From contig CAJUHX010000070.1 in NCBI GenBank assembly GCA_910586455.1, positions 1 through 9,652 on the forward strand: 9,652 bases of DNA, in the 5' to 3' direction. The notes beneath the pieces were generated by a model. The model had not been told where the DNA came from. It ran no database searches and saw only the letters and a list, made by a program, of their open reading frames with translations. Positions 1 to 7,373 of this stretch are shown one piece after another. The position numbers and the translations under genes were made by a program. Source of the stretch: an uncultured Muribaculaceae bacterium (lineage in GTDB: Bacteria; Bacteroidota; Bacteroidia; Bacteroidales; Muribaculaceae). Numbering within the stretch: the stretch's first letter is position 1; each line of letters begins with the position of its first letter.

Positions 1-310
1 GTTTCAGCAGCGAGAACGCGCACAGCACCAATATCACAAGTCCGGCACCGTTATCGCCCAGATATGAGTGATAGTTCCTGAGCATGCGGAAATCATACTC
101 AAGAGTCTGCGGTATCACGGCCAGATTGAAGCCGTTTGCCTCGGCCGTGCTGAAATCTATGGCGAATTTAGCCGGACGGCTACCCAGGCTGATAATGTCG
201 AGCTGCTGCGGTATATGTCTGATATGCGCATAGTCGGGCAGCAGTATATCATGCAGCTTCAGGTTGATTCTGTTGTTGGCTATGGCTAATTTGTGTTTTA
301 TGTCTACCAT
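1..310 (-). CDS. Unrecognised protein, N-terminal part (runs off left edge)
   Basis: An uninterrupted minus-strand reading frame begins with ATG at 310-308 and stays open to the window edge, giving about 103 codons. The protein starts MVDIKHKLAIANNRINLKLH. Visible features are an 'IISLGSRPAKFAIDF' stretch near residue 40, 'PQTLEYDFRMLRNYHSYL' near residues 68-85, and a hydrophobic run 'GLVILVLCAFSLL' at the broken end, which could be a buried strand or the start of a membrane segment. The ATG lies only two bases after the stop codon of the aldo/keto reductase, so the two are almost certainly co-transcribed and probably translationally coupled. There is no signal peptide. I cannot assign a family. 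The pattern vaguely recalls uncharacterised proteins found in polysaccharide loci, but that is an impression only. The tight coupling and lack of stops make the gene call good; the function is unknown. Confidence 0.75.
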   Translation of the reverse strand, partial: MVDIKHKLAIANNRINLKLHDILLPDYAHIRHIPQQLDIISLGSRPAKFAIDFSTAEANGFNLAVIPQTLEYDFRMLRNYHSYLGDNGAGLVILVLCAFSLLK

Positions 311-312
311 CG

Positions 313-1212
313 TTAATATCCCGGGCAATAAACAGATTCAGGCAGATATTGGAAATTTACATTGAACGACGAAATCAGATTCATTTCATCCGTTTCGAGC
401 GAGAAGTCGAATATGTCGTAGTTCTCTTCGATATGCTTAAGTGATGCGGCTTTTGGAATAGGCACAATGCCGTTCTGGATGTCCCAGCGCAGAATAATCT
501 GGTTAAGACTTTTGTTGTATTTTATACACAGACTCTTGATTTCGTCGGACGACTTTATGCCGGATTCGTTGCGCAGAAACATCAAAGGCGAGTAAGCCTG
601 GCACAGAATGTCGTGCTCGTTGCAGAAGCCGGTTGTATCGGCCTGGGTGTTAAGCGGCGAGAAGTAAATCTGGTTTACCATCGGAGTGACTTCGGCCACA
701 TCCATTATGCGTTGTATATGCCTGGGCCTGTGGTTGCTTACGCCAATGGCGCGGGCCACGCCTTTGTGGTATATGCTTTCCATGGCCTGCCATATCTCCT
801 CAAGGCAGTCGGTGTAAGGCCAGTGCAGCAACAGCAGGTCGACATAGTCGGTGCGAAGGTTGCGCAGAGAGTCCTCCACCTGTCGGAATACCGTGCGTCG
901 GTGGTTCTTGTCGGGGCAGGAATCCGAATTATAGAAATAATATCCCATGGGCATGCCATGGTCGAGTTTGTCGCCGATTTTCGAAATAATGAACACATCG
1001 TCGCGTTTGTACTTACCTGCGGCGAATATTTTCGAAAACTGCTCTCCGATACTTGCTTCGTTAGGGTAGCTGTGTGCGGTATCAAAAAGGGTGCAGCCAC
1101 AGTCCAGCGCATTTTTCAAAGCGTTGTACAATGTATTGCCGGCCATGGGATAGGTGCCCTGGCCTATTAACGGAATCTCGACTCCGTTGTGTAGCTTAAT
1201 GTTGGGTATCAT
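313..1212 (-). CDS. Aldo/keto reductase family oxidoreductase
   Basis: This is an NAD(P)H-dependent reductase of the aldo/keto reductase (AKR) TIM-barrel superfamily, cytosolic, acting on a carbonyl substrate that cannot be predicted from sequence. Counting from the upstream ATG at 1245, the catalytic tetrad is visible: D55 and Y60 in 'LFDTAHSY', K89 in 'IISKIGDK', and H141 in 'LLLLHWPY'. The family signatures 'ARAIGVSNH' (about 164-172) and 'VPIPKAAS' with the following helix (about 261-268, cofactor phosphate region) are also present. The loop after the catalytic Lys (about 92-116) is longer than in typical AKRs. I place the start at the ATG at 1212-1210, giving 299 residues and 'MIPNIKLHNGVEIPLIGQGTY', a normal AKR beginning. 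The in-frame ATG at 1245 adds 11 poorly conserved residues and lies only 8 bases after the promoter -7 box. The gene is followed two bases later by an unrecognised gene on the same strand. Confidence 0.93.
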   Translation of the reverse strand: MIPNIKLHNGVEIPLIGQGTYPMAGNTLYNALKNALDCGCTLFDTAHSYPNEASIGEQFSKIFAAGKYKRDDVFIISKIGDKLDHGMPMGYYFYNSDSCPDKNHRRTVFRQVEDSLRNLRTDYVDLLLLHWPYTDCLEEIWQAMESIYHKGVARAIGVSNHRPRHIQRIMDVAEVTPMVNQIYFSPLNTQADTTGFCNEHDILCQAYSPLMFLRNESGIKSSDEIKSLCIKYNKSLNQIILRWDIQNGIVPIPKAASLKHIEENYDIFDFSLETDEMNLISSFNVNFQYLPESVYCPGY

Positions 1213-1253
1213 CGAGCGTGGTTTTTGGTAAAGACCGGAGGTCATTATATTTG

Positions 1254-1285
1254 CAAAGTTACGGCTTTAAAACGATAATTGCAAA
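1254..1285 (-). promoter_or_regulatory. Bacteroidota-type promoter for the aldo/keto reductase
   Basis: Read on the minus strand, TTTG (1285-1282) is followed by 20 bases and then TAACTTTG (1261-1254). This matches the Bacteroidota sigma-ABfr consensus TTTG-N19-21-TAnnTTTG exactly. Transcription would start near 1247-1250. The ATG at 1245 would then have almost no leader, which favours the in-frame ATG at 1212 as the real start, with a leader of about 35 bases. Confidence 0.75.
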
Positions 1286-1425
1286 CAATCGGCATCGAAT
1301 TGGACTCAGGCATCGTAGGTGCGGCAGCTTTGCCGGACGGCATTATAACACGAGAGTGGCGAGTTTGTCGGTGCAGGTCAGCGCCGAAATCAGGCGCATG
1401 TAATAATAAACGTTAACAACTGAGG
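1286..1425. other. Divergent intergenic stretch with small inverted repeats
   Basis: No convincing gene lies between the two divergent promoters. The stretch holds a hairpin CGGCA-GCTT-TGCCG (1322-1335), another inverted repeat GCGCC-N7-GGCGC (1381-1397), and GGCATCG twice (1291-1297 and 1309-1315). Neither hairpin is followed by a T-run in either direction, so they do not look like intrinsic terminators. They could be operator-like elements or chance. An 18-codon minus-strand frame (1400-1344) is too short to support. Confidence 0.3.
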
Positions 1426-1457
1426 CTTGCATGTTTGCGGGTTTTTAATTAATTTTG
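1426..1457 (+). promoter_or_regulatory. Bacteroidota-type promoter for dxr and the downstream operon
   Basis: CTTG (1426-1429) is followed by 20 bases and then TAATTTTG (1450-1457), a full match to the TAnnTTTG -7 box with a -33 TTG at the normal distance. A second TTTG at 1434-1437 is too close to serve as the -33. Transcription would start near 1462-1465, just ahead of dxr. It is the only clear plus-strand promoter upstream of the four-gene run. Confidence 0.7.
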
Positions 1458-1483
1458 CATGATAAATCTTGCAAGAACCAATC

Positions 1484-2647
1484 GTGACAACAGACAAACC
1501 GATAAAAAACATAGCCGTAATAGGCGCTACCGGCTCAATCGGTACGCAAACTCTCGACATAGCGGCGCGGCATCCGGGGCTTTACCGCCCTGTGGCACTG
1601 ACCGCCGGAAGCAGGGTCGACGAGCTTGTGAGGCTTGCCCGGATTCATCGTCCGCGGCTGGCCGTGATAGCCGACGAGAGCCGATACCGCGACCTTTGCC
1701 GCGAGCTTGAGCCTCTGGGTATAGAATGTGCCGCCGGAGCCGATGCCATTGCAGAGGCTGCCGCACTGCCCGAGGTGGACATGACCGTGACCGCCACAGT
1801 AGGCTACAGCGGTCTGCTGCCTACAGTCAAGGCCATAGAGGCCGGCAAGGAAATAGCTCTAGCCAATAAGGAGACACTGGTGGTGGCCGGTGCGTTTATT
1901 GAGCAACTGCTGGCTGAATCACCCTCGAAAATATATCCGGTGGATTCCGAACATTCGGCAATCTATCAGTGCCTTAAAGGCGAAGACCCCTCGGCCGTCA
2001 GCCGCCTGTATATCACAGCGTCGGGCGGCCCCTTCCGTACCTGGCAGCGTGAGCGCATAGCCTCGGCAAAGGCCTCCGACGCGCTGAAACATCCCAACTG
2101 GAGTATGGGAGCAAAAATCACAATCGACTCCGCCACGATGATGAACAAAGCCTTTGAGCTGATTGAAGCCCGCTGGCTGTTCGGAATCGACGCCTCCAGG
2201 CTCAGCGCAGTGGTGCATCCGCAGTCGATAGTGCATTCGATGGTGGAATTTTCCGACGGCGGCATCAAAGCTCAGCTTGGCGTGCCCGACATGCACCTGC
2301 CCATAGCCTATGCCCTCGGCTGTGCCACCCGTTTGCCCGGCGCCGAGCGCCCGCTGAGTCTGGCCGACCTAAGTGAACTTACCTTCGAGAAACCCGATGC
2401 CGAACGCTTTCCGTGTCTGACACTCGCCGACGTGGCACTGCGCCGCGGCGGAAACTCAGCCTGCGTGATAAACGCCGCCAACGAAATAGCAGTCGCAGCC
2501 TATCTGCGCGACCGCATAGGCTTCTACGACATCTACCGGATTATCTGCGAAACCCTCGACCGCTGCGACTTCATCGCCTCCCCGGGGCTTTCCGATTATA
2601 TACAAACCAATCAAACCGCCCGCGAAATCGCAGGCTCGCTATTGTAA
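1484..2647 (+). CDS. dxr: 1-deoxy-D-xylulose 5-phosphate reductoisomerase
   Basis: Dxr (IspC) converts 1-deoxy-D-xylulose 5-phosphate to 2-C-methyl-D-erythritol 4-phosphate using NADPH and a divalent metal. It is the committed step of the cytosolic MEP isoprenoid pathway. Numbered from the TTG at 1469, visible motifs are the NADPH loop GATGSIG (19-25), 'ANKETLV' (132-138), metal ligands D159 and E161 in 'PVDSEHSA', 'ITASGGPF' (182-189), 'HPNWSMGAKI' (208-217), and 'MMNKAFELIEARWLF' with the third metal ligand E230. Length (387-392 residues) is normal. No ATG fits the frame after the stop at 1463. TTG 1469 would lie about 6 bases after the predicted transcription start, so GTG 1484, with a leader of about 20 bases, is my choice. 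Either gives an intact enzyme. The stop codon directly abuts the rseP ATG. Confidence 0.97.
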   Translation: MTTDKPIKNIAVIGATGSIGTQTLDIAARHPGLYRPVALTAGSRVDELVRLARIHRPRLAVIADESRYRDLCRELEPLGIECAAGADAIAEAAALPEVDMTVTATVGYSGLLPTVKAIEAGKEIALANKETLVVAGAFIEQLLAESPSKIYPVDSEHSAIYQCLKGEDPSAVSRLYITASGGPFRTWQRERIASAKASDALKHPNWSMGAKITIDSATMMNKAFELIEARWLFGIDASRLSAVVHPQSIVHSMVEFSDGGIKAQLGVPDMHLPIAYALGCATRLPGAERPLSLADLSELTFEKPDAERFPCLTLADVALRRGGNSACVINAANEIAVAAYLRDRIGFYDIYRIICETLDRCDFIASPGLSDYIQTNQTAREIAGSLL

Positions 2648-4087
2648 ATGGAATTATTTCTGATTAAAGCCGCCCAGCTGGTGGTGGCTCTGGTGCTGCT
2701 GGTGACCGTACATGAATTCGGACACTACATATTCGCCCGAATGTTCGGCATAAAGGTCAACCGCTTCTACCTCTTTTTCAATCCAAAATTCTCGTTGCTC
2801 AAGTACGACCCCATGCAGGGCACACTCAAGTTTATTGCCTACGACAAGGACGGCAAAGAGCGTGCGTTGCGCACATTTCAGGTAAGCCGGTCGCGTAGTC
2901 CCCGCGCCGACGGCAAACCCACCTGGCGCGACACCATCTATGGCCTTGGCTGGCTGCCCCTGGGCGGCTACTGCGACATTGCCGGCATGGTCGACGAAAC
3001 AAAAAGCACAAAAGACCTGGCCTCCGAGCCGCAGTCATGGGAGTTCCGCTCCAAGGCAGCCTACAAGCGCCTGCTGGTAATGGTGGCCGGAGTGCTGTTC
3101 AACTTTATACTCGCCATTGTAATCTATATAGGTATAGCCGTACACTGGGGCGATGACTATGTGCCGTACAGCGCCATGAAAGAGGGCCTCGACTTCTCGG
3201 AGGAGATGCAGCAGGCAGGGTTCCGCACCGGCGACAAACTGGTGACACTTAACTCCGAGCCCATCGACGCCAAGGACTACAACACACTGTGGAAGATGAT
3301 TCAGCCCGGAGCGCGCGTAGGAGTGCAGCGAGGCGACAGCGCCCTGACTGTGGAGATTGGCGAGCACCTGCTGAAACAGATGGCTACCAAGGGCAAAGAC
3401 TACCGCGCCATGATGATTCGTGTGCCTGTGTATGTGGCCTCGACAGCTAACGGCGAGGCGGCAGCCAAGGCCGGCCTGAAGCCCGGCGACCGTATTCTTA
3501 AAGTCGGTGCCGACACAACTCCGGCAATAACCGAGTTCCGTCCGGCTCTGACAAAATACAAAGGACAGAAAACCACTCTGGTAATAGAACGCGACGGTGT
3601 CGAGTCGACCGTGCCGGTTGAACTCGGCGAAAGCGGTCTGCTGGGCATACAGATGGTGTCGCCTACCGAGATATTCGACACCGAGCATATCGACTACAAT
3701 ATATTTCAGGCAGTACCCCGTGGCTGGGAAATAGGCACTGGCCAGCTTGCCAGCTATGTATCGTCGCTCGGGCTGATATTCACTAAAGAAGGTGCCCAGA
3801 GTGTAGGCGGATTCGGCACCCTTGGCTCGCTTTTTCCCGAAAAATGGAACTGGTACAGTTTCTGGCAGATTACCGCATTCCTGTCGGTTATTCTGGCCTT
3901 TATGAACGTGATACCCATACCGGCGCTCGACGGCGGCTACATTCTCTTCCTGCTCGTAGAGATGGTTACACGTCGCCGCATGAGCGAACGCTTTATAGAG
4001 ATTGCCAATACAATAGGCATGTTCTTCCTGCTGTTGCTGTTGGTATATGCCAATTTCAACGATATTTACCGGATGTTACTGAAATAA
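2648..4087 (+). CDS. rseP: RIP metalloprotease RseP (site-2 protease)
   Basis: This is an inner-membrane zinc protease of the M50B site-2 family. It cleaves transmembrane substrates such as anti-sigma factors or signal-peptide remnants; the substrate in this organism is not evident. The first membrane helix carries HEFGH (H22, E23, H26). 'GWLPLGGYCDIAGM' (101-114) is the membrane-associated strand region, a second helix spans about 141-162, two PDZ domains follow (about 180-240 and 260-328, each with a GDK/GDR motif), and the third zinc ligand region is 'NVIPIPALDGG' with D428, followed by a final helix (about 449-464). At 479 residues it is longer than E. coli RseP (450). Part of the excess is a charged stretch at about residues 52-95, between the first helix and the GWLPLGGY motif. 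The ATG follows the dxr stop with no gap, which suggests translational coupling; the pairing with dxr is usual in Bacteroidota. Confidence 0.96.
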   Translation: MELFLIKAAQLVVALVLLVTVHEFGHYIFARMFGIKVNRFYLFFNPKFSLLKYDPMQGTLKFIAYDKDGKERALRTFQVSRSRSPRADGKPTWRDTIYGLGWLPLGGYCDIAGMVDETKSTKDLASEPQSWEFRSKAAYKRLLVMVAGVLFNFILAIVIYIGIAVHWGDDYVPYSAMKEGLDFSEEMQQAGFRTGDKLVTLNSEPIDAKDYNTLWKMIQPGARVGVQRGDSALTVEIGEHLLKQMATKGKDYRAMMIRVPVYVASTANGEAAAKAGLKPGDRILKVGADTTPAITEFRPALTKYKGQKTTLVIERDGVESTVPVELGESGLLGIQMVSPTEIFDTEHIDYNIFQAVPRGWEIGTGQLASYVSSLGLIFTKEGAQSVGGFGTLGSLFPEKWNWYSFWQITAFLSVILAFMNVIPIPALDGGYILFLLVEMVTRRRMSERFIEIANTIGMFFLLLLLVYANFNDIYRMLLK

Positions 4088-4088
4088 G

Positions 4089-5273
4089 ATGGATTATCCT
4101 GTATTAAAACTCAAACGCGGCAAAGACGAGTCGCTGCGACGCTTTCATCCCTGGGTATTCTCGGGGGCTCTTACCTACATGCCTGCCGACCTTGAGGAAG
4201 GCAGCGTAGTACGGGTACTCGACCACGATGGGAATCCCATGGGGGTAGGGCACTTTCAGATAGGCAGCATTGCCGTGCGCATGCTCGACTTCAACGACAG
4301 CAAAATCGACGCCGATTTCTATGCCGCACGTCTGCAGCAGGCATGGCGTATGCGCGAGGCACTTGGCCTGCGCCGCGACGACAACAACGCCTTTCGCCTT
4401 GTACATGGCGAGGGTGACTTTCTGCCGGGCCTGGTGGTGGATATCTACGATACTACCGCAGTGGTTCAGGCACACTCGCCGGGCATGCACTTTGCCCGCC
4501 ACATAATAGCCGACGCGCTGATGCAGCTGCCCGGAGCAGCCATCAAGGCTGTTTACTATAAATCGGAAACAACACTGCCGTACAAGGCCCGCCTCGACCC
4601 CCAGAACGACTATATAGCCGGTACACCCGGCGGTTCGGTGGCGGTGGAGAACGGGCTGAAGTTCAACATCGACTGGCTGCGCGGCCAGAAGACAGGATTC
4701 TTCGTTGACCAGCGCGACAACCGCAGTCTGCTGCAGCACTACAGCCGCGGGCGCCGGGTTCTGAACATGTTCTGCTACACCGGCGGCTTTTCGGTTTATG
4801 CCATGCGCGGCGGCGCCGAACTTGTGCATAGTGTGGATTCATCGGCCAAGGCCGTGACGCTTACTGAGGCTAACGTGGAGTTGAACTTCCCCGGCGACAG
4901 TCGCCACAAGGCATTCGCTACTGATGCATTCAAGTATCTTGATGCCATGGAGCATAATGCCTACGACCTCATAATCCTCGACCCACCGGCCTTTGCCAAG
5001 CATCGGAGCGCCCTGCGAAACGCCCTGCGCGGCTATCAGCGCCTGAATGCGGCGGCCTTTGAGCGTATCGCCTCCGGAGGTATACTGTTCACTTTCAGTT
5101 GCTCGCAGGCAGTGACCAAAGAGCAGTTCCGCCTGGCAGTGTTCTCGGCCGCAGCCCAGACCGGCCGCCGGGTGCGCATACTCCATCAGCTCACACAGCC
5201 GGCCGACCATCCGGTAAACATTTATCACCCCGAGGGAGAGTACCTCAAGGGGCTGATACTATATGTTGAATAA
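4089..5273 (+). CDS. rlmI: RlmI-type class I SAM-dependent 23S rRNA methyltransferase
   Basis: The protein belongs to the RlmI/COG1092 family. E. coli RlmI makes 5-methylcytosine at position 1962 of 23S rRNA using S-adenosylmethionine. The order of parts is: an N-terminal PUA RNA-binding domain (about 3-72, 'RFHPWVFSGAL' at its start), a central linker domain, the family motif 'GQKTGFFVDQRDNR' (199-212), the SAM-binding motif 'VLNMFCYTGGFSVYA' (224-238), the motif IV loop 'DPPAFAKHR' (298-306), and 'FTFSCSQ' (334-340), where C338 is the likely catalytic nucleophile. The C-terminus 'HPEGEYLKGL' (380-389) is also typical of the family. Length of 394 residues is normal. The ATG lies one base after the rseP stop. 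The exact rRNA position modified is inferred from the family; paralogues with other targets exist, so the symbol is less certain than the family. Confidence 0.9.
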   Translation: MDYPVLKLKRGKDESLRRFHPWVFSGALTYMPADLEEGSVVRVLDHDGNPMGVGHFQIGSIAVRMLDFNDSKIDADFYAARLQQAWRMREALGLRRDDNNAFRLVHGEGDFLPGLVVDIYDTTAVVQAHSPGMHFARHIIADALMQLPGAAIKAVYYKSETTLPYKARLDPQNDYIAGTPGGSVAVENGLKFNIDWLRGQKTGFFVDQRDNRSLLQHYSRGRRVLNMFCYTGGFSVYAMRGGAELVHSVDSSAKAVTLTEANVELNFPGDSRHKAFATDAFKYLDAMEHNAYDLIILDPPAFAKHRSALRNALRGYQRLNAAAFERIASGGILFTFSCSQAVTKEQFRLAVFSAAAQTGRRVRILHQLTQPADHPVNIYHPEGEYLKGLILYVE

Positions 5274-5299
5274 TTCATTCTCCCCAAAATATCCTTAAT

Positions 5300-7318
5300 A
5301 TGAAACTAAAAGCAATCATCGCGGGTGCCGCAGTTGCCATGGGTGTGTATGCCTGTACTACCAAGACCGAAGCTCCCGAAAAAGAATTCAACTACGTGAA
5401 CGACCGTTTTGCCGACATCGAAGTGCTTCGTTACAAAGTCCCCGGTTTCGAAGAACTTTCGCTGAATCAGAAGCAACTTATCTACTATCTGAACGAAGCC
5501 GCCCTCTGGGGCCGCGACATTCTGTGGGACCAGAACTGCAAGTACAATCTTCCCATACGCTACATGCTCGAAGATGTGTACAATAACTACAGTGGCGACC
5601 GCGAAGCCGACAAGGAATACAAGGCTTTCGAAACCTATCTCAAGCAGGTGTGGTTCGCAAACGGCATACATCATCACTATTCGACCGACAAGTTTGTGCC
5701 CGGGTTCAGCCGCGAATTTCTTGAGGGCGAGCTTGCCAAACTTCCTGCCGACGCCCGTTGGCGCTCCATGCAGGACGAACTGCTCGAGGTAATCTTCAAC
5801 CCCGAAATCTATGCTAAAAGTGTGAACCAGGCCGAAGGCCAGGACCTCATTCTTACTTCGGCAAACAATATGTACGAAGGTGTGACCCAGAAAGAAGTTG
5901 AAGACTTCTATGCCGCTATGAAGAATCCTGCCGACTCCACTCCCGTAAGCTACGGCCTCAATGCCCGTGTAACCAAAGACGCAGACGGCAATGTGGTAGA
6001 GCAGGTATACCGTCTTGGCGGTTATTACAACGATGCCATCGCTCACATTGTGGAGAATCTGGAAAAGGCAATGCAGTTTGCTGAAAACGAAGTACAGCGC
6101 AATACCATTGCCAAACTTATTGAATATTACCGCAGCGGCGACCTCCGCACCTTCGACGACTACAGCATCACCTGGGTGACCGACACCGCTTCGCAGGTTG
6201 ACTTTATCAACGGCTTCATCGAAAGCTACGGCGATCCCCTTGGCATGACCGGCAGCTGGGAGTCGATTGTCAACTTCAAAAACATTCCCGCCAGCCACCG
6301 TACCGAAGTACTCAGCAGCGAGGCTCAGTGGTTCGAGAACAACTCGCCGGTTGATCCGCGCTTCCGCAAAGACTCCGTAAAGGGTGTCAGCGCCAAGGTT
6401 ATCACAGCCGCTATTCTGGCCGGCGACGCTTATCCGTCGACTCCCATCGGCATCAATCTGCCCAACGCCAACTGGATTCGCGCTGCACACGGTTCCAAAT
6501 CGGTGACCATCGAAAACATCACCCAGGCATACGACGAAGCATCGCACGGCAACGGTTTCAACGAAGAATTCGTTATCGACCAGCCCACACGCGAACTGCT
6601 CGACAAGTACCTTTTCATTACCGATAACCTCCACACCGACCTCCACGAGTGTCTGGGCCACGGCAGCGGCAAACTTCTGCCCGGTGTCGATCCCGACGCC
6701 CTCAAGGCACACGGTTCAACTCTCGAGGAAACCCGCGCCGACCTCTTCGCCCTGTACTATCTGGGCGACCCCAAGATGGTTGAACTCGGCTTGCTCGACA
6801 ACCCCGAAGCCTACAAGGCCGAATACTACAAATACATTCTCAACGGCATGATGACCCAGCTGATGCGCATTGAGCCCGGCAAGGATGTAGAAGAGGCCCA
6901 CATGCGCAACCGCAAGCTCATTGCTGAGTGGGTGTACGAAAATGGCAAGGTCGACAATGTAATCGAAATTGTGAAACGCGACGGCAAGACATACATCAAA
7001 ATCAACGACTACGAAAAGCTGCGCGGCCTCTTCGGCCAGCTGCTTGGCGAAATCCAGCGCATCAAGAGTACCGGCGACTATGCTGCCGGAGCCGCACTTG
7101 TTGAAAAGTATGCTGTAAAGGTCGATCCCGAGCTCCACAAAGAAGTGCTCGACCGCTATTCGCACCTGAACATCGCTCCTTACCGTGGTTTTGTAAACCC
7201 CGTTTACAGTCTGGTAACCGACAAGGACGGCAATGTGGTTGATGTGGCCGTAGAGTACACCGAGGATTATATTCCGCAGATGCTCCGCTATGGCAAGGAC
7301 TACAACGGTCTGAAGTAA
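5300..7318 (+). CDS. Dipeptidyl-peptidase III (M49 family), predicted lipoprotein
   Basis: DPP III is a zinc exopeptidase that removes dipeptides from the N-terminus of short peptides. The M49 zinc motif appears as HECLGH (H449, E450, H454) followed by GSGKL, and the second motif is 'EETRADLFALYYL' with E477 as the third zinc ligand. These are one residue later than the residues reported for the Bacteroides thetaiotaomicron enzyme (448, 453, 476), and the 672-residue length also agrees with that enzyme. The N-terminus 'MKLKAIIAGAAVAMGVYAC' has a short basic start, a hydrophobic core and a lipobox-like VYAC with C19, so it is probably exported and lipidated; Y at -2 is unusual for a lipobox. 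The start is 26 bases after the rlmI stop, with no promoter box between them, so it is probably the last gene of the operon. It uses few ATA isoleucine codons compared with dxr, rseP and rlmI, which may reflect higher expression. Confidence 0.95.
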   Translation: MKLKAIIAGAAVAMGVYACTTKTEAPEKEFNYVNDRFADIEVLRYKVPGFEELSLNQKQLIYYLNEAALWGRDILWDQNCKYNLPIRYMLEDVYNNYSGDREADKEYKAFETYLKQVWFANGIHHHYSTDKFVPGFSREFLEGELAKLPADARWRSMQDELLEVIFNPEIYAKSVNQAEGQDLILTSANNMYEGVTQKEVEDFYAAMKNPADSTPVSYGLNARVTKDADGNVVEQVYRLGGYYNDAIAHIVENLEKAMQFAENEVQRNTIAKLIEYYRSGDLRTFDDYSITWVTDTASQVDFINGFIESYGDPLGMTGSWESIVNFKNIPASHRTEVLSSEAQWFENNSPVDPRFRKDSVKGVSAKVITAAILAGDAYPSTPIGINLPNANWIRAAHGSKSVTIENITQAYDEASHGNGFNEEFVIDQPTRELLDKYLFITDNLHTDLHECLGHGSGKLLPGVDPDALKAHGSTLEETRADLFALYYLGDPKMVELGLLDNPEAYKAEYYKYILNGMMTQLMRIEPGKDVEEAHMRNRKLIAEWVYENGKVDNVIEIVKRDGKTYIKINDYEKLRGLFGQLLGEIQRIKSTGDYAAGAALVEKYAVKVDPELHKEVLDRYSHLNIAPYRGFVNPVYSLVTDKDGNVVDVAVEYTEDYIPQMLRYGKDYNGLK

Positions 7319-7330
7319 TCTGTAGCGGAG

Positions 7331-7364
7331 CGGATGTGTTGAAGCATCCGTATTTTCCGGAAAA
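7331..7364 (+). other. Small hairpin and perfect palindrome after the DPP III gene
   Basis: CGGATG-N8-CATCCG (7331-7350) forms a 6-bp stem followed by TATTTT. It is followed at once by the perfect 12-base palindrome TTTTCCGGAAAA (7353-7364). The hairpin could act as a weak first terminator or protect the mRNA 3' end upstream of the main terminator. No function is demonstrated. Confidence 0.35.
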
Positions 7365-7373
7365 TAATATATG

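Noticed and set aside
68..289. A 73-codon plus-strand frame near the left edge
   Set aside because: The opposite strand has a longer open frame coupled to the reductase and running to the edge, which explains the sequence better.
613..1170. A 185-codon plus-strand frame opposite the aldo/keto reductase
   Set aside because: The reductase carries its full catalytic tetrad on the other strand; the antisense frame has no supporting feature.
1381..1397. The GCGCC-N7-GGCGC inverted repeat as an intrinsic terminator
   Set aside because: No T-run follows on either strand, and no gene ends nearby that would need it.
1218..1403. A 61-codon plus-strand frame in the divergent intergenic region
   Set aside because: It begins inside the reductase N-terminus, crosses both halves of the minus-strand promoter, is rich in Arg and His, and resembles nothing known.
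3035..4829. Minus-strand frames of 217 and 241 codons opposite rseP and rlmI
   Set aside because: They mirror conserved plus-strand coding sequence, have no family motifs and no promoter or terminator of their own.
5306..6712. A 468-codon open frame on the minus strand opposite the DPP III gene
   Set aside because: The plus-strand protein has all M49 motifs, while the antisense product has no recognisable domain and is low-complexity in Val, Gly and Phe. It is an artefact of codon bias.
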